This document shows positions 33,100 through 45,201 of a DNA stretch of 64,000 nucleotides, piece by piece (position 1 is the stretch's first letter; every line of letters starts with the position of its first letter). This stretch comes from Salvelinus alpinus (taxonomy: Eukaryota > Chordata > Actinopteri > Salmoniformes > Salmonidae): positions 15,818,367-15,882,366 of the forward strand of contig NC_092096.1 in the NCBI RefSeq assembly GCF_045679555.1. Direction: 5' to 3'. The position numbers and the translations under genes are program-made. The notes under the pieces were generated by a model. It saw nothing but the letters and a program-made list of their open reading frames with translations. It was not told the origin of the DNA and did not search any database.

Positions 33100-33200
33100 A
33101 CACCATGCCTGGCACCCTATTCCCTATTCAGTGCACGAGTTTAGATCAGAGCCATATGGGCCCGTAGTGCATTATAAAGGGAATAGGGTACAATTTGGGA
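33100..33200. repeat. Salmonid dispersed repeat fragment
   Basis: 'tggcaccctattccctattc', 'gtagtgcattataaagggaa' and 'tagggtacaatttgggat' form an inverted pair of the widespread 'tagtgcactatatagggaat' repeat. Confidence 0.65.
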
Positions 33201-34212
33201 TGAATCCCACACTGACCCAAGGAACCCAGCTCCCCTGAACTAGATCCCACTGACCCAAGGAACCCAGCTCCCCTGAACTAGATCCCACTGACCCAAGGAA
33301 CCCAGCTCCCCTGAACTAGATCCCACTGACCCAAGGAACCCAGCTCCCCTGAACTAGATCCCACTGACCCAAGGAACCCAGCTCCCCTGAACTAGATCCC
33401 ACTGACCCAAGGAACCCAGCTCCCCTGAACTAGATCCCACTGACCCAAGGAACCCAGCTCCCCTGAACTAGATCCCACTGACCCAAGGAACCCAGCTCCC
33501 CTGAACTAGATCCCACTGACCCAAGGAACCCAGCTCCCCTGAACTAGATCCCACTGACCCAAGGAACCCAGCTCCCCTGAACTAGATCCCACTGACCCAA
33601 GGAACCCAGCTCCCCTGAACTAGATCCCACTGACCCAAGGAACCCAGCTCCCCTGAACTAGATCCCACTGACCCAAGGAACCCAGCTCCCCTGAACTAGA
33701 TCCCACTGACCCAAGGAACCCAGCTCCCCTGAACTAGATCCCACTGACCCAAGGAACCCAGCTCCCCTGAACTAGATCCCACTGACCCAAGGAACCCAGC
33801 TCCCCTGAACTAGATCCCACTGACCCAAGGAACCCAGCTCCCCTGAACTAGATCCCACACTGACCCAAGGAACCCAGCTCCCCTGAACTAGATCCCACAC
33901 TGACCCAAGGAACCCAGCTCCCCTGAACTAGATCCCACTGACCCAAGGAACCCAGCTCCCCTGAACTAGATCCCACTGACCCAAGGAACCCAGCTCCCCT
34001 GAACTAGATCCCACTGACCCAAGGAACCCAGCTCCCCTGAACTAGATCCCACTGACCCAAGGAACCCAGCTCCCCTGAACTAGATCCCACACTGACCCAA
34101 GGAACCCAGCTCCCCTGAACTAGATCCCACTGACCCAAGGAACCCAGCTCCCCTGAACTAGATCCCACACTGACCCAAGGAACCCAGCTCCCCTGAACTA
34201 GATCCCACGGAC
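33201..34212. repeat. 38/40-bp minisatellite
   Basis: About 26 copies of gatcccactgacccaaggaa plus cccagctcccctgaacta. A 2-bp longer variant (gatcccacactgaccc) appears in at least four copies after 33840. Otherwise the units are essentially identical, suggesting recent expansion. Confidence 0.97.
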
Positions 34213-34299
34213 CCAGGTGTTCAGAGTGACCTAGCGTCCTGTTCCTCCCCCGACACTTGTTCCTGTTTTCTAAATGTTAGCGCATGAGCTACACACAAA

Positions 34300-34835
34300 A
34301 CCTGTTCCCTGATATTCACACAGCCACTCAACACAACTACACACGGTTCCCTGATATACACACGGTTCCCTGATATACACACAACTACACACTGTTCCCT
34401 GATATTCACACAGCCACTCAACACAACTACACACGGTTCCCTGATATTCACACAGCCACTCAACACAACTACACACGGTTCCCTGATATTCACACAGCCA
34501 CTCAACACAACTACACACGGTTCCCTGATATACACACACAACTACACACTGTTCCCTGATATTCACACAGCTACTAATACAACTACTCTGTTCCCTGATA
34601 TTCACACAACTACACACTGTTCCCTGATATTTACACAGCCACTCAACACAACTACACACGGTTCCCTGATATTCACACAGCCACTCAACACAACTACACA
34701 CGGTTCCCTGATATACACACACAACTACACACTGTTCCCTGATATTCACACAGCTACTAACACAACTACACACTGTTCCCTGATATTCACACAGCTACAC
34801 ACTGTTCCCTGATATTCACACAACTACTAATACAA
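34300..34835. repeat. 42-bp minisatellite, irregular
   Basis: Units on ttccctgatattcacacagc plus cactcaacacaactacacac(g/t)g, with frequent internal deletions giving shorter units. Confidence 0.93.
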
Positions 34836-35360
34836 CACATTTAATTAACTACACCCTGTTCACTATAATAGAATACTGCCTTTTCCTTTCTTCCTGGGCC
34901 AATCAGACGTGTCTAAACCTACTGTCAAGTTAGCAGGTTGACTGAACAACGTTGTCATCAAACCAATAACTAGTGGGCCGGGATTAGTTTAAAAACGGCC
35001 CGCGACACGGTTTGTGAAAGTATATCAAAATGCGTGAAATCAAGCAGGAAGAGAGAAAAGAAAAGTTGAGTCAGATTTGTTTAACCGTTGTGAAGCGGTT
35101 TTTCCTCTCTGGCACTGCTGCGTGACAGCGAACTAGCAGAGCCTATCAGACTGGCCTTGTGCTCTTGGTTATACCAGGGATGAAATTATATCCAATGCAT
35201 GAACTTTGCTCTGCTCCAATGTGTCAGATGTAACATCAGAAGACCCATCAGGGACTGAACCCTCCCGCTCCTACACAGCTAAACTATATTTAAAACTGAT
35301 GGGGAAATAGATACACAGGAAGTGCTGACTGAGAGGCAGGGGTTTGTGGGTAGTGTGGTC
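34836..35360. other. No gene recognised
   Basis: Unique-looking sequence with no supported feature. Confidence 0.5.
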
Positions 35361-35365
35361 CAGAG

Positions 35366-35590
35366 ACAGAAAAGCAGGTGAGTGATGGCTGGAAGGAGAC
35401 GCAGCTGACAGAGAGAAGCAGGTGAGTGATGGCTGGAAGGAGACGCAGCTGACAGAGAGAAGCAGGTGAGTGATGGCTAAAAGAGGATGCAGCTGACAGA
35501 GAGAAGCAGGTGAGTGATGGCTGGAAGGAGACGCAGCTGACAGGGAGAAGCAGGTGAGTGATGGCTAAAAGAGGATGCAGCTGACAGACT
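35366..35590. repeat. 44-bp minisatellite
   Basis: Five copies of agcaggtgagtgatggctgg plus aaggagacgcagctgacagagaga; two copies read ctaaaagaggatgcag instead. Confidence 0.94.
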
Positions 35591-35774
35591 GCAGCTCCCA
35601 CACCTGATATGTGCATGAAAGTCAAGTGGACATTATTGAACTGACAGAACTGACTTTATAAACATTTTATAACAAGCTCCAGCAGGTTCTTTAGATCGGT
35701 AGGGATGAAAAATGTGGTACTATCATATGACGTTTTGGTAGGCTGATATTACCGTGGTACCGGTATACCGTACA

Positions 35775-35870
35775 CTACAATGGGCTCTGGTCAAAAATAG
35801 TGCACTATTTACCAAAGGGCTCTGGTCAAAAGTAGTGCACTAGATAGGGAATAGGGTGCCATTGGGAACC
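35775..35870. repeat. Salmonid dispersed repeat fragment
   Basis: Two tandem copies of 'gggctctggtcaaaagtagt' plus gcacta, then 'tagggaatagggtgccattg'. This is the clearest copy of the repeat in the window. Confidence 0.7.
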
Positions 35871-36359
35871 CAGGAATAGACTCCATAATAAGAAAAGAAA
35901 GAGACTTCCCAAGGAGTTGATGAGTGGACTGTCATTGTTCAGCCAGCGAGAGGTTTACCTGTTTCTGTATCAGAGGAACAGACAAATCAATTACGATGCT
36001 TGATGGAGAGAGAAATAGAGGGCTGAAAGAAATGTCATTGAGAATTGATTTCACTCTCTTTTGTGAACGACAAAGCGCAAGGAGCTTTTGAGAGGAGAAT
36101 TGATGGTGAATGGAGGCGTTGAGGCTCAGGAGGGGGGGGGGGGGTCACTGTGTATTGAAGAGGGGATGTGTGAGTGAACAATAGGTTGAGATCATGGAGT
36201 TTAGCCTAGCAGTTGGTGTGACGCTGTGACCATTCTGGATATATTAAAGCCTGGTTTATGATGGTGTGAAAGCACTGGCAGGACACACTGCATGTAAACT
36301 TGTAGAACCTGCAGTGAGCTGAGAGAGTGAGCGTCATATATCCACGACACATATCTAAC
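35871..36359. other. No gene recognised
   Basis: Contains a 12-14 base G run near 36130. No supported exon. Confidence 0.5.
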
Positions 36360-36932
36360 ATCTACCTAGCTAGTAGCTACCACCCTCTAGCCTGGAACAC
36401 AACACGCTACCTAGCCAGTAGCTACCACCCTCTAGCCTGGAACACAACACGCTACCTAGCCAGTAGCTACCACCCTCTAGCCTGGAACACAACACGCTAC
36501 CTAGCCAGTAGCTACCACCCTCTAGCCTGGAACACAACACGCTACCTAGCTAGTAGCTACCACCCTCTAGCCTGGAACACAACACGCTACCTAGCTAGTA
36601 GCTACCACCCTCTAGCCTGGAACACAACACGCTACCTAGCCAGTAGCTACCACCCTCTAGCCTGGAACACAACACGCTACCTAGCCAGTAGCTACCTCCC
36701 TCTAGCCTGGAACACAACACGCTACCTAGCCAGTAGCTACCACCCTCTAGCCTGGAACACAACACGCTACCTAGCCAGTAGCTACCACCCTCTAGCCTGG
36801 AACACAACACGCTACCTAGCCAGTAGCTACCACCCTCTAGCCTGGAACACAACACGCTACCTAGCTAGTAGCTACCACCCTCTAGCCTGGAACACAACAC
36901 GCTACCTAGCTAGTAGCTACCACCCTCTAGAG
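36360..36932. repeat. 45-bp minisatellite
   Basis: Thirteen near-identical copies with gctacctagccagtagctac and cctctagcctggaacacaac. The only common variant is tagccagtag versus tagctagtag. It is open on both strands with a 15-residue period (YLASSYHPLAWNTTR), a by-product of a 45-bp unit. Confidence 0.97.
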
Positions 36933-37172
36933 AGAGAGTGACATTTGAAAGTGACAAAGCAGGCAGCACAGGTTGTACAAGTCACACCAGTTATACACAA
37001 CAAATACACAAACCCTCCGGGTCACAATTTACTGTGCCTGTCAATCACTGTAGGTTCCATCCAACCAAAAGGAGACTGAGCTACAACAGTTCAGTTACAG
37101 AAGATTGACAGATGAAGATCGATCATCTGGGTCCAATGTCACTTCTGTTTTCAGAGCCTTCTCTCTCTCTCT

Positions 37173-37208
<36 letters not shown>

Positions 37209-37683
37209 TGGTTTAGAAAGTTGACAGTGTTGCTAGTTGTCTTTGGGGAACCAGTAGAACCAGTTAGACATGCACGTAAGGACAAAGGACAGGTGTGTCT
37301 TGATGCTAGACTAGTTTGCATTAGGTCTAGGATGATGTGGGAACTTGGCTTTCTAGAGGCAAGGTGAAATACCTGGTAGTGTCACAGCCGGTACATTGAA
37401 CATGTTATCTGGCTTGTGTTACACACTAGAGATGTGACAAATGAACAATTTTCCTTAACGCTTAAAAGCAGACATTCTTTTCTCAGTTTTCCGTACTAAA
37501 AAAATGTAAAATCATTAAATTCTACGTCAATTTACAATGCAGAATAATGGTCCTATTACATATGTATGACCACTAGGGCCAAACTCATTACATTCTACAT
37601 CAATTTACAATGCAGAATAATGGCTTCAGAAGCCTCATTCCTTTACAGACCAGTAAAATGCCCGTTCATATCTCCAGAGAAGG
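36933..37683. other. No gene recognised; one CA run
   Basis: (CA)n at 37176-37206. The phrase 'attctacatcaatttacaatgcagaataatgg' type sequence occurs twice (about 37518 and 37592) as a local duplication. No gene. Confidence 0.55.
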
Positions 37684-37862
37684 AGTGGTCAGACCGTTGG
37701 GCCAGTGACCGAAAGGTTGCTGGATCGAATCCCCGACATGACAAGGTACAAATCTGTCCTTCTGCCCCTGAACAAGGCAGTTAACCCACTGTTCCCCGGT
37801 AGACCGTCATTGTAAATAAGAATTTGTTTTTAACTGACTTGCCTAGTTAAATAAAGGGTGAA
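37684..37862 (+). mobile_element. HpaI-type SINE (sense)
   Basis: 'gttgggccagtgaccgaaag' and 'ggttgctggatcgaatcccc' (box B) form the tRNA-like part. They are followed by 'gaacaaggcagttaacccac', 'actgttccccggtagaccgt' and the tail 'gacttgcctagttaaataaa'. The first few bases of the head are missing or diverged. Confidence 0.92.
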
Positions 37863-38194
37863 TGAAATGTAAACATCAGTAGCATAGCATAACAGACAGG
37901 CATGCCACAGCCGAGACGCTTTCTAGGGGCCACATTCCATTATATCTGAAAGAGTCATGAATAAAGGCTACTGGTAGCCTGCTGTCATTTCATATGAGGC
38001 AAAAAGGAGAAGTAGGCTACCCCGTGCTCGCAAGACTGGCCCGACGATATCTCTGTATCCAGGCGACGTCGGTGTCATCCATGAATAGGCTAGGATATTC
38101 TACATGCAACAGACCAAAGACTGAACACACTTTCATCATTAGACAAGAGACAGAGCAAGCAGGACAGCAGCAGGGAGAGAGAGAGAGCGTGTAA

Positions 38195-38308
38195 TGCTTA
38201 CTGTTCATTTGTATTGTTCATTTCACATTTGTTTATTATGTACTTCACTTGCTTTGGCAATGTTAACATTTTTTCCATGCCAATAAAGCCCCTTAATTGA
38301 ATTGAGAG
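38195..38308 (+). mobile_element. LINE-like 3' end (second family)
   Basis: 'tactgttcatttgtattgtt', 'cttcacttgctttggcaatg' and 'ccatgccaataaagcccctt' then 'aattgaattgag' form a LINE 3' terminus frequent in salmonids, with a short ATTGA-type tail. It runs directly into GA repeats. A related fragment is at 48.9 kb. Confidence 0.65.
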
Positions 38309-38400
38309 CAGGCAGACAGGCAGGCAGGAGGGAGAGAGAGAGAAAGCAGGCAGGCCAGCGGGAGGGAGAGAGAGACAGAGCAGGCAAGGCCAGCGGGGGG

Positions 38401-38452
<52 letters not shown>

Positions 38453-38566
38453 AGGCAGGCCAGCAGGAGAGAGAGAGAGAGAGAGCAGGCAGGCCAGCAG
38501 GAGAGAGATAAAGAGAGAGCAGGCAGGCCAGCAGGAGAGAGATAAAGAGAGAGCAGGCAGGCCAGC

Positions 38567-38610
<44 letters not shown>

Positions 38611-38640
38611 AGAGCAGGCCAGCAGGAGAGAGAGGAGGGG
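38309..38640. repeat. GA-rich compound repeat
   Basis: GAGA runs alternate with gcaggcaggccagcaggag. The longest pure GA run is about 50 bp. Opposite-strand frames (Ser-Leu repeats with CWPACS) are artefacts. Confidence 0.93.
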
Positions 38641-39009
38641 AAGGCAGAAGCGTGCTCATATGTTTTGATAATCTGCATCTCACAATGTCTCGTCTTGCAT
38701 GCTTTACAAATTCACCAAAGTAGCCTAAAGTTCCTCTTCCCCTCGGTTTTATTTTAATTAAGGCCTTAGTTTGTCAACGTGACCACCAGCCCAGGGCGTA
38801 TCTAGCCTTCTCTGTGCCTGCCTGTAACTTCCCTCTGTAACTGGGTATATAATACATACAAGCCAACACAGTGATCCATTCAGCACCGAGACTCACAACA
38901 AGAAACTAGCCCAACCAAAACACAGCAGAGTAACAATGATGCTAGTCTAAACAAAACACTGGTAATGGAGCCGTCTCTGGGTGTGTTCCACATCTGACCA
39001 ACTCTGAGT

Positions 39010-39012
<3 letters not shown>
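38641..39012. other. No gene recognised
   Basis: Ordinary sequence with no supported feature. Confidence 0.5.

Positions 39013-39098
<86 letters not shown>
39013..39098. repeat. (GT)n microsatellite
   Basis: About 86 bp of uninterrupted TG dinucleotides. Confidence 0.98.
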
Positions 39099-39099
<1 letters not shown>

Positions 39100-39429
39100 A
39101 AGTTCCACAACACTGTGTGCTTTGTCTCTGGCTTTCAATCAGAAGACCTGGCAGGAGTGGAATCGGCCACGCTGGATCACATGGGTACCAAGAGAGAGAG
39201 GGGTCACACGAGGAGAGAACGAGCTGTGACAACTTGTCCTTCACACCACGAACCAGAGCAGAACAGGCAGTTTGTCAAATGCTTCATTGGTTTGGACCCG
39301 AGACATAGGCTCTGCTTGCTCAACACTGCCTGTTTAACCAAGCTCCAACACAGTCTACCTGAAAGCCGCAATCCAACAATGAAAAAGCCACATAGAAGAC
39401 ATGACACGTGGCCAGTGAAATGAATCACC

Positions 39430-40190
39430 CTACAACTACCACAGCCAGTCTACCTATACCAGATAGAAGACCACTACCACAGCCAGTCTACCTATACCAG
39501 ATAGAAGACCACTACCACAGCCAGTCTACCTATACCAGATAGAAGACCACTACCACAGCCAGTCTACCTATACCAGATAGAAGACCACTACCACAGCCAG
39601 TCTACCTATACCAGATAGAAGACCACTACCACAGCCAGTCTACCTATACCAGATAGAAGACCACTACCACAGCCAGTCTACCTATACCAGATAGAAGACC
39701 ACTACCACAGCCAGTCTACCTATACCAGATAGAAGACCACTACCACAGCCAGTCTACCTATACCAGATAGAAGACCACTACCACAGCCAGTCTACCTATA
39801 CCAGATAGAAGACCACTACCACAGCCAGTCTACCTATACCAGATAGAAGACCACTACCACAGCCAATCTACCTATACCAGATAGAAGACCACTACCACAG
39901 CCAGTCTACCTATACCAGATAGAAGACCACTACCACAGCCAGTCTACCTATACCAGATAGAAGACCACTACCACAGCCAGTCTACCTATACCAGATAGAA
40001 GACCACTACCACAGCCAGTCTACCTATACCAGATAGAAGACCACTACCACAGCCAGTCTACCTATACCAGATAGAAGACCACTACCACAGCCAGTCTACC
40101 TATACCAGATAGAAGACCACTACCACAGCCAGTCTACCTATACCAGATAGAAGACCACTACCACAGCCAGTCTACCTATACCAGATAGTG
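39430..40190. repeat. 38-bp minisatellite, nearly perfect
   Basis: Twenty copies of agaagaccactaccacagcc plus agtctacctataccagat with essentially one substitution seen (ccaatctacc near 39863). Such homogeneity implies very recent expansion, or assembly collapse/expansion. Confidence 0.98.
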
Positions 40191-40204
40191 ACAGCAGAAA
40201 TAAC

Positions 40205-40355
40205 TCTCCCAAATGGCACCCTATTCCCAGAGGGCTCTGGTCTAAAGTAGTGCACTATATAGGGAATAAGGCTTTGGTCTAAAGTAGTGCACTATATAGG
40301 GAATAAGGCTCTGGTCTAAAGTAGTGCACTATATAGGGAATAGGGCTCCATTTGG
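40205..40355. repeat. Salmonid dispersed repeat, tandem copies
   Basis: Three tandem copies of 'ctctggtctaaagtagtgca' plus ctatatagggaataagg, followed by 'ccatttgggac'. Same family as the 35.8 kb copy. Confidence 0.7.
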
Positions 40356-40569
40356 GACATGACCATAGCTCTGGACTTTGCCGTCTACGTGGCATTGATA
40401 GGAGTCTACAGACAGTAGGATCTCGCTGCTGACTCACTGCCAATGAGTGATGCTCAGTACAAACACACAGGCCAGACTCGGTACATCTCACACTCCAGAG
40501 TTGGTCGAGCTGCATTCCTGTTCAAATGTCTGTTGAGCCACATCTCTAGTCTGCGTTCCCTAGAGACTT

Positions 40570-40857
40570 GAAATCACTGTCCACTTTAATAATGGAACAC
40601 TAGTCACTTTAATAATGGACTCATCTCATGTATATACTGTATTCTATTCTACTGTATTTGGTCAATGCCACTGACATTGCTCATCCTAATATTTATATAT
40701 TTCTTAATTCCATTATTTTACTTTAGATTTGTGTGTATTGTTGTGAATTGTTAGATATTACTGCACTGTTGGAGCTAGGAACACAAGCATTTCGCTACAC
40801 CTGCAATAACACCTGCTAAACATGTGTATGTGACCAATAAAATGTGATTTGATTTGG
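40570..40857 (+). mobile_element. 5'-truncated LINE 3' UTR
   Basis: Includes 'tatatactgtattctattct', 'gttgtgaattgttagatatt', 'aagcatttcgctacacctgc' and the terminus 'atgtgtatgtgaccaataaa' with ATTTG repeats. This is the 3' end of the LINE whose endonuclease part is at 47.4 kb, where only the last ~45 bases are kept. Confidence 0.82.
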
Positions 40858-41397
40858 CAGTCTATACCCTACATAGAGATCTGTTCAAAACTAGTGCACT
40901 AGGAGAATGGGGTTTCATTTAGGAGAGTCTTAGTCATTTCTCCTGTCACTATCTGGTATAGGCTGACTAGCTAATGGTAGTTGTAGAGCGATTCAGTTCC
41001 CGGTCCATGTGTCAGGTCTTCTATGTGCATTAACTAGGGAATAGGGGTGCCACGTGGACAGACCACACCATCTCTGGAGTCCACTGCTGTCTGTTTGCTA
41101 TAGCTTCTGCTGGCCATGTCTGACTGACCCATTTAACCAGAAAGGTTACAACACTCACACACCTGACACAGCTCACACAGACTCCTTAGACTAAGTAGCC
41201 CTCAAAAAGTCTTTCTGAACTACAAGTTCTGGTGGTCGTCGATCAAAAACAACAAGTCCCCCCATTGATCTCCTTCCCTACAATCCCCAGCCTCGAAGAA
41301 AACAGCCTGGCCTCCTTACTAACTGCATAACTCATTAGCTTCATAAACATAGGAGTTAGAACAGGACCAAACAAATCTAATCAGGGTAAATAAAATA
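40858..41397. other. No gene recognised
   Basis: Short matches to the 'tagtgcactaggag' dispersed repeat near 40890 and 41030. Nothing else. Confidence 0.5.
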
Positions 41398-42545
41398 AAA
41401 AGGTTTAGTTGAGTGATGATTTAACACCATGGTGGTGGTAGCGGTGACAAAGGGAGGTTTAGTTGAGGGATGATTTAACACCATGGTGGTGGTAGCAGTG
41501 ACAAAGGGAGGTTTAGTTGAGGGATGATTTAACACCATGGTGGTGGTAGCAGTGACAAAGGGAGGTTTAGTTGAGTGATGATGTAACACCATGGTGGTGG
41601 TAGCGGTGACAAAGGGAGGTTTAGTTGAAGGATGATTTAACACCATGGTGGTGGTAGCGGTGACAAAGGGAGGTTTAGTTGAGTGATGATTTAACACCGT
41701 GGTGGTGGTAGCAGTGACAAAGGGAGGTTTAGTTGAGTGATGATTTAACACCGTGGTGGTGGTAGCAGTGACAAAGGGAGGTTTAGTTGAGGGATGATTT
41801 AACACCATGGTGGTGGTAGCAGTGACAAAGGGAGGTTTAGTTGAGGGATGATTTAACACCATGGTGGTGGTAGCAGTGACAAAGGGAGGTTTAGTTGAGT
41901 GATGATGTAACACCATGGTGGTGGTAGCGGTGACAAAGGGAGGTTTAGTTGAAGGATGATTTAACACCATGGTGGTGGTAGCAGTGACAAAGGGAGGTTT
42001 AGTTGAGGGATGATTTAACACCATGGTGGTGGTAGCGGTGACAAAGGGAGGTTTAGTTGAGTGATGATTTAACACCATGGTGGTGGTAGCGGTGACAAAG
42101 GGAGGTTTAGTTGAGTGATGATTTAACACCATGGTGGTGGTAGCAGTGACAAAGGGAGGTTTAGTTGAGGGATGATTTAACACCATGGTGGTGGTAGCGG
42201 TGACAAAGGGAGGTTTAGTTGAGGGATGATTTAACACCATGGTGGTGGTAGCAGTGACAAAGGGAGGTTTAGTTGAGGGATGATTTAACACCGTGGTGGT
42301 GGTAGCAGTGACAAAGGGAGGTTTAGTTGAGGGATGATTTAACACCATGGTGGTGGTAGCGGTGACAAAGGGAGGTTTAGTTGAGGGATGATGTAACACC
42401 ATGGTGGTGGTAGCGGTGACAAAGGGAGGTTTAGTTGAGGGATGATTTAACACCATGGTGGTGGTAGCGGTGACAAAGGGAGGTTTAGTTGAAGGATGAT
42501 TTAACACCATGGTGGTGGTAGCAGTGACAAAGGGAGGTTTAGGAA
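41398..42545. repeat. 54-bp minisatellite
   Basis: About 21 copies of ggtttagttgagggatgatt plus taacaccatggtggtggtag(c)(a/g)gtgacaaaggga. Variants include gagtgatg, gaaggatg, gatgtaac and accgtggt. The minus strand is open with an 18-residue period (VLNHPSTKPPFVTATTTM), an artefact of unit length. Confidence 0.97.
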
Positions 42546-43257
42546 CCTAGATGATGAAGACTCATCTCCGTCTCTGCTTACTAACCACCAAGCAGAGGAG
42601 CTACGCATTACCGTGACCGGGGACTTGGTGATGGAGAAATATTGCCATGCATATTAAAAACGGCTCCGTTTCCGTTTTTGTCAGTTTATTATCTCCTCTA
42701 CATCAATAAGACGTCACTAAGCAGCTGTGTTTTCCTCGTCTTCTCTGCTCTCAGCAAAGACAAGCTTTTATCAGTTCCAACACAGGCTACAGCCCACGCC
42801 GGAGATGATTTACTGGAGCTAATGTTTGGTAGGATGATGGATGCTAGTGTTAGTTAGGCTACAGCTTTACACTGAACACCCTGTACACTGACTACAGTCT
42901 TATTTCAAGTCTCTTGTGAATAAAATGAGACGTAGCTAGTTACTGTGTGGACTAATTAAAGTTACCCCAACCAACAATGAAATATTATACCTTGTTAAGA
43001 TGGTGGACTACAGCGCACTACTGACAGCTCATCAGCAGAGCTTGGATCTGTTTTAAAAAGATGTAAATAATGATTAGTGATCCTCTGAGGTTCCTAGCTA
43101 ATAAGGTTAAGTATATGCCTAGATGGTTGACATGGCAACGACTGACCTGTCAACCACAAAACTAACCCCGCCCCTTGTCAAACAAATAACGAGCGCGATG
43201 GACGCCTTTTGAATGCAATAGCCACCCACAGACTTCCAGTCATTGTGCTTTTTAAAT
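42546..43257. other. No gene recognised
   Basis: Unique-looking sequence. A 71-codon open frame at 42642 does not resemble a known protein and has no splice support. Confidence 0.5.
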
Positions 43258-43330
43258 TTTATTTAACTAGTCAAGTCAGTTAAGAACAAATTCTTATTAC
43301 CAAAAACCCTAACCAGGACGACGCTGGGCC
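43258..43330 (-). mobile_element. SINE 3' tail fragment
   Basis: 'ttatttaactagtcaagtca', 'gttaagaacaaattcttatt' and 'ggacgacgctgggccaattg' are the reverse complement of the 3' half of the tRNA-headed salmonid SINE (fuller at 45.55-45.93 kb). It is followed directly by the 'tgttgtttagcaac' segment, exactly as in that other copy. Confidence 0.8.
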
Positions 43331-43490
43331 AATTGTGTTGTTTAGCAACAAAACTGATACCTGCGCAACTATGGGTCAAAACAGACGGGTTAGATTGTTG
43401 ACAACATGCATGCTATATTTAGTGTCCAATGTTTATTGAAAACAAACAAATTGGCCCAATGAGCACTTGTTGTCTCATGTACATGATTAC
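43331..43490. repeat. 160-bp segment shared with 45.66-45.81 kb
   Basis: From 'tgttgtttagcaacaaaac' through 'gttgacaacatgcatgctat' to 'ttggcccaatgagcact', the sequence is about 95% identical to a segment inside the 45.6 kb SINE. At this copy it continues into other sequence ('tgttgtctcatgtacatgat') instead of returning to SINE. Confidence 0.85.
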
Positions 43491-43909
43491 AGTTGTTGGT
43501 TATCTAGCTAGCGAACTTTAGCCATATTAGTATTGACATGAAATGAGTCAAAACAAGACATTGTATCAAAAACAAGAAGAAACTAGCTCCTTCCTATTGC
43601 CAACATAGCCGTTTATTGTCATTGTTGTCAGCTATCTGGCCATCCAGATCACTACAACCCACGGACTTCTGCCTCATTAAAGCGTGCTCGTCATTTGTGA
43701 CATTCTCAGCTAACCCATCTATGGGTATTTATAGATCCTAGTGGACCACATGTCCATGTTGCACCAACACCACAACAAAAACATTGCATATTCAAAAGAC
43801 ATACCAAGCTATAAATCAATATGACTATGATAAGAGATTATTCTGTTTACATCAACATATTCGGTGTCGTCACAGTTAAAAACATTAGCTACTTAATGAA
43901 GCAGTAAGG

Positions 43910-44345
43910 CCTGAGGTGGTGTGGTATATGCCCAATATACCACGGCTAAGGGCTGTTCTTACGCACGACACATCGCGGAGTGCCTGGATACAGCCCTTAG
44001 CCGTGGTATATTTGCCATATTTTAGGGTGGCAGGTAGCCTAGTGGTTAGAGTGTTGGGCCAGTAACCAAAAGGTTGCCGGATCGAATCCCTGAACTAACA
44101 AGGTAAACATCTGTCGTAACAGGGAACCACTGTTCCCCAGTAGGCTGTCACCGTAAATAAGAATTTGTTCGTAACTGACTTACCTAGTTAAATAAAGGTA
44201 AAATTAAAAAAACATTAAAAACCCTGAGGTGCCTTATTGCTATTATAAACTGGTTACCAACGTAATTAGGAGTAAAAATAAATATTTTGTCATACCCGTG
44301 GTATACGGTCTGATATACCACAGCTGTCAGTCAGCCTTATCTAAT
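43910..44345. mobile_element. Dispersed hairpin-forming element split by a SINE
   Basis: Left part: 'aataccacggctaagggctg'-type sequence and its inverse (cagcccttagccgtggtat) form a long hairpin across about 43935-44010. Right part: 'tgaggtgccttattgctatt' to 'tatacggtctgatataccac' is the well-known continuation of this salmonid repeat. An HpaI SINE sits between them. No coding sequence. Confidence 0.7.
44026..44215 (+). mobile_element. HpaI-type SINE (sense, near full length)
   Basis: Head: 'ggtagcctagtggttagagt' (box A) and 'ggttgccggatcgaatccct' (box B). Body: 'ccactgttccccagtaggct'. Tail: 'ttacctagttaaataaaggt' and an A-rich end. The HpaI site itself is mutated here (gggaaccac). Confidence 0.93.
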
Positions 44346-45201
44346 TTTATCACCACCACCAATGCAAATGAGGCAAACAAAGGAGTGCTATGTGAGACCG
44401 TTCAAAACACATTCACTTGAGGATAGTTAGCAGCCTAGTCATAACACGTTGAAAATGTGTATTTAAATTGCTGCTTGTTAAGAAATTAAGCTATAATTTG
44501 AGGTTGGCTAAGAAACTAAAATAAAGCAGTAAGGTTAGCTACTAGAAAGCAGCATAAACATTTGACCACTGGCTTAGCCTGATCCAGCCAGCTCGCTAGT
44601 ACACCACTGGTGTAGCGCTGCGAGACAAAGGAAGAAATCCAAACTACAGATCTCTGGTATTTTAAAATCATCATATCAAAATTTAAATCCATCTTCACAC
44701 ATTAATAATTAGCGGACAAAAACAGACGAGGTTTCTAATTTACAACAATGTTATCGACCACAGCGCCAACAAAATATGAGATATGTACAGATAAACACTA
44801 ACGTTAACTACCCTTCAGTGCACTGACATTTCTGAACGAAGCGTCGCCTTTGAAGGAACCAGGGCAACACTTTGTTGACAGATGTTGTTCCACTAGCGTT
44901 AACTATCTAGCGTTAACTACGTTACAGTAGTTAGCTACATACCTTTTGAAAAACAACCACACGTTGTCTTTTTCAACAACTGGCTCAATCTAGCCCAGGC
45001 AAGAGCTCAATGGCTAGTAGCTACGACTAGCAGCTTACCGACGGATGATGTTGTGCCAGCTCAAGCTAGCTATGCAGTGCGTCACTGGATGCAGAGGAAC
45101 CCTGGATAGCTAGGCTACTGTTTTTCCAAAAATACGTTACTGTAAATCTAGCTAAACAGCTGAAATACCCGATAAAATGTAATGACAACCACTAAATGTA
45201 C
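44346..45201. other. No repeat or coding exon recognised; would be start of an intron
   Basis: Rich in GTTAGCTAGC-like words ('actagcgttaactatctagc'), typical of unique salmonid DNA. If the promoter to its right is real, this is the 5' part of that gene's first intron. Confidence 0.4.

Noticed and set aside
39013..39423. 136-residue frame downstream of a GT run
   Set aside because: Starts within the microsatellite and resembles no known protein; no splice support.
41377..42510. 377-residue Thr/Pro-rich mucin-like frame on the minus strand
   Set aside because: Entirely the 54-bp array; mucin-like composition is a by-product and there is no exon context.
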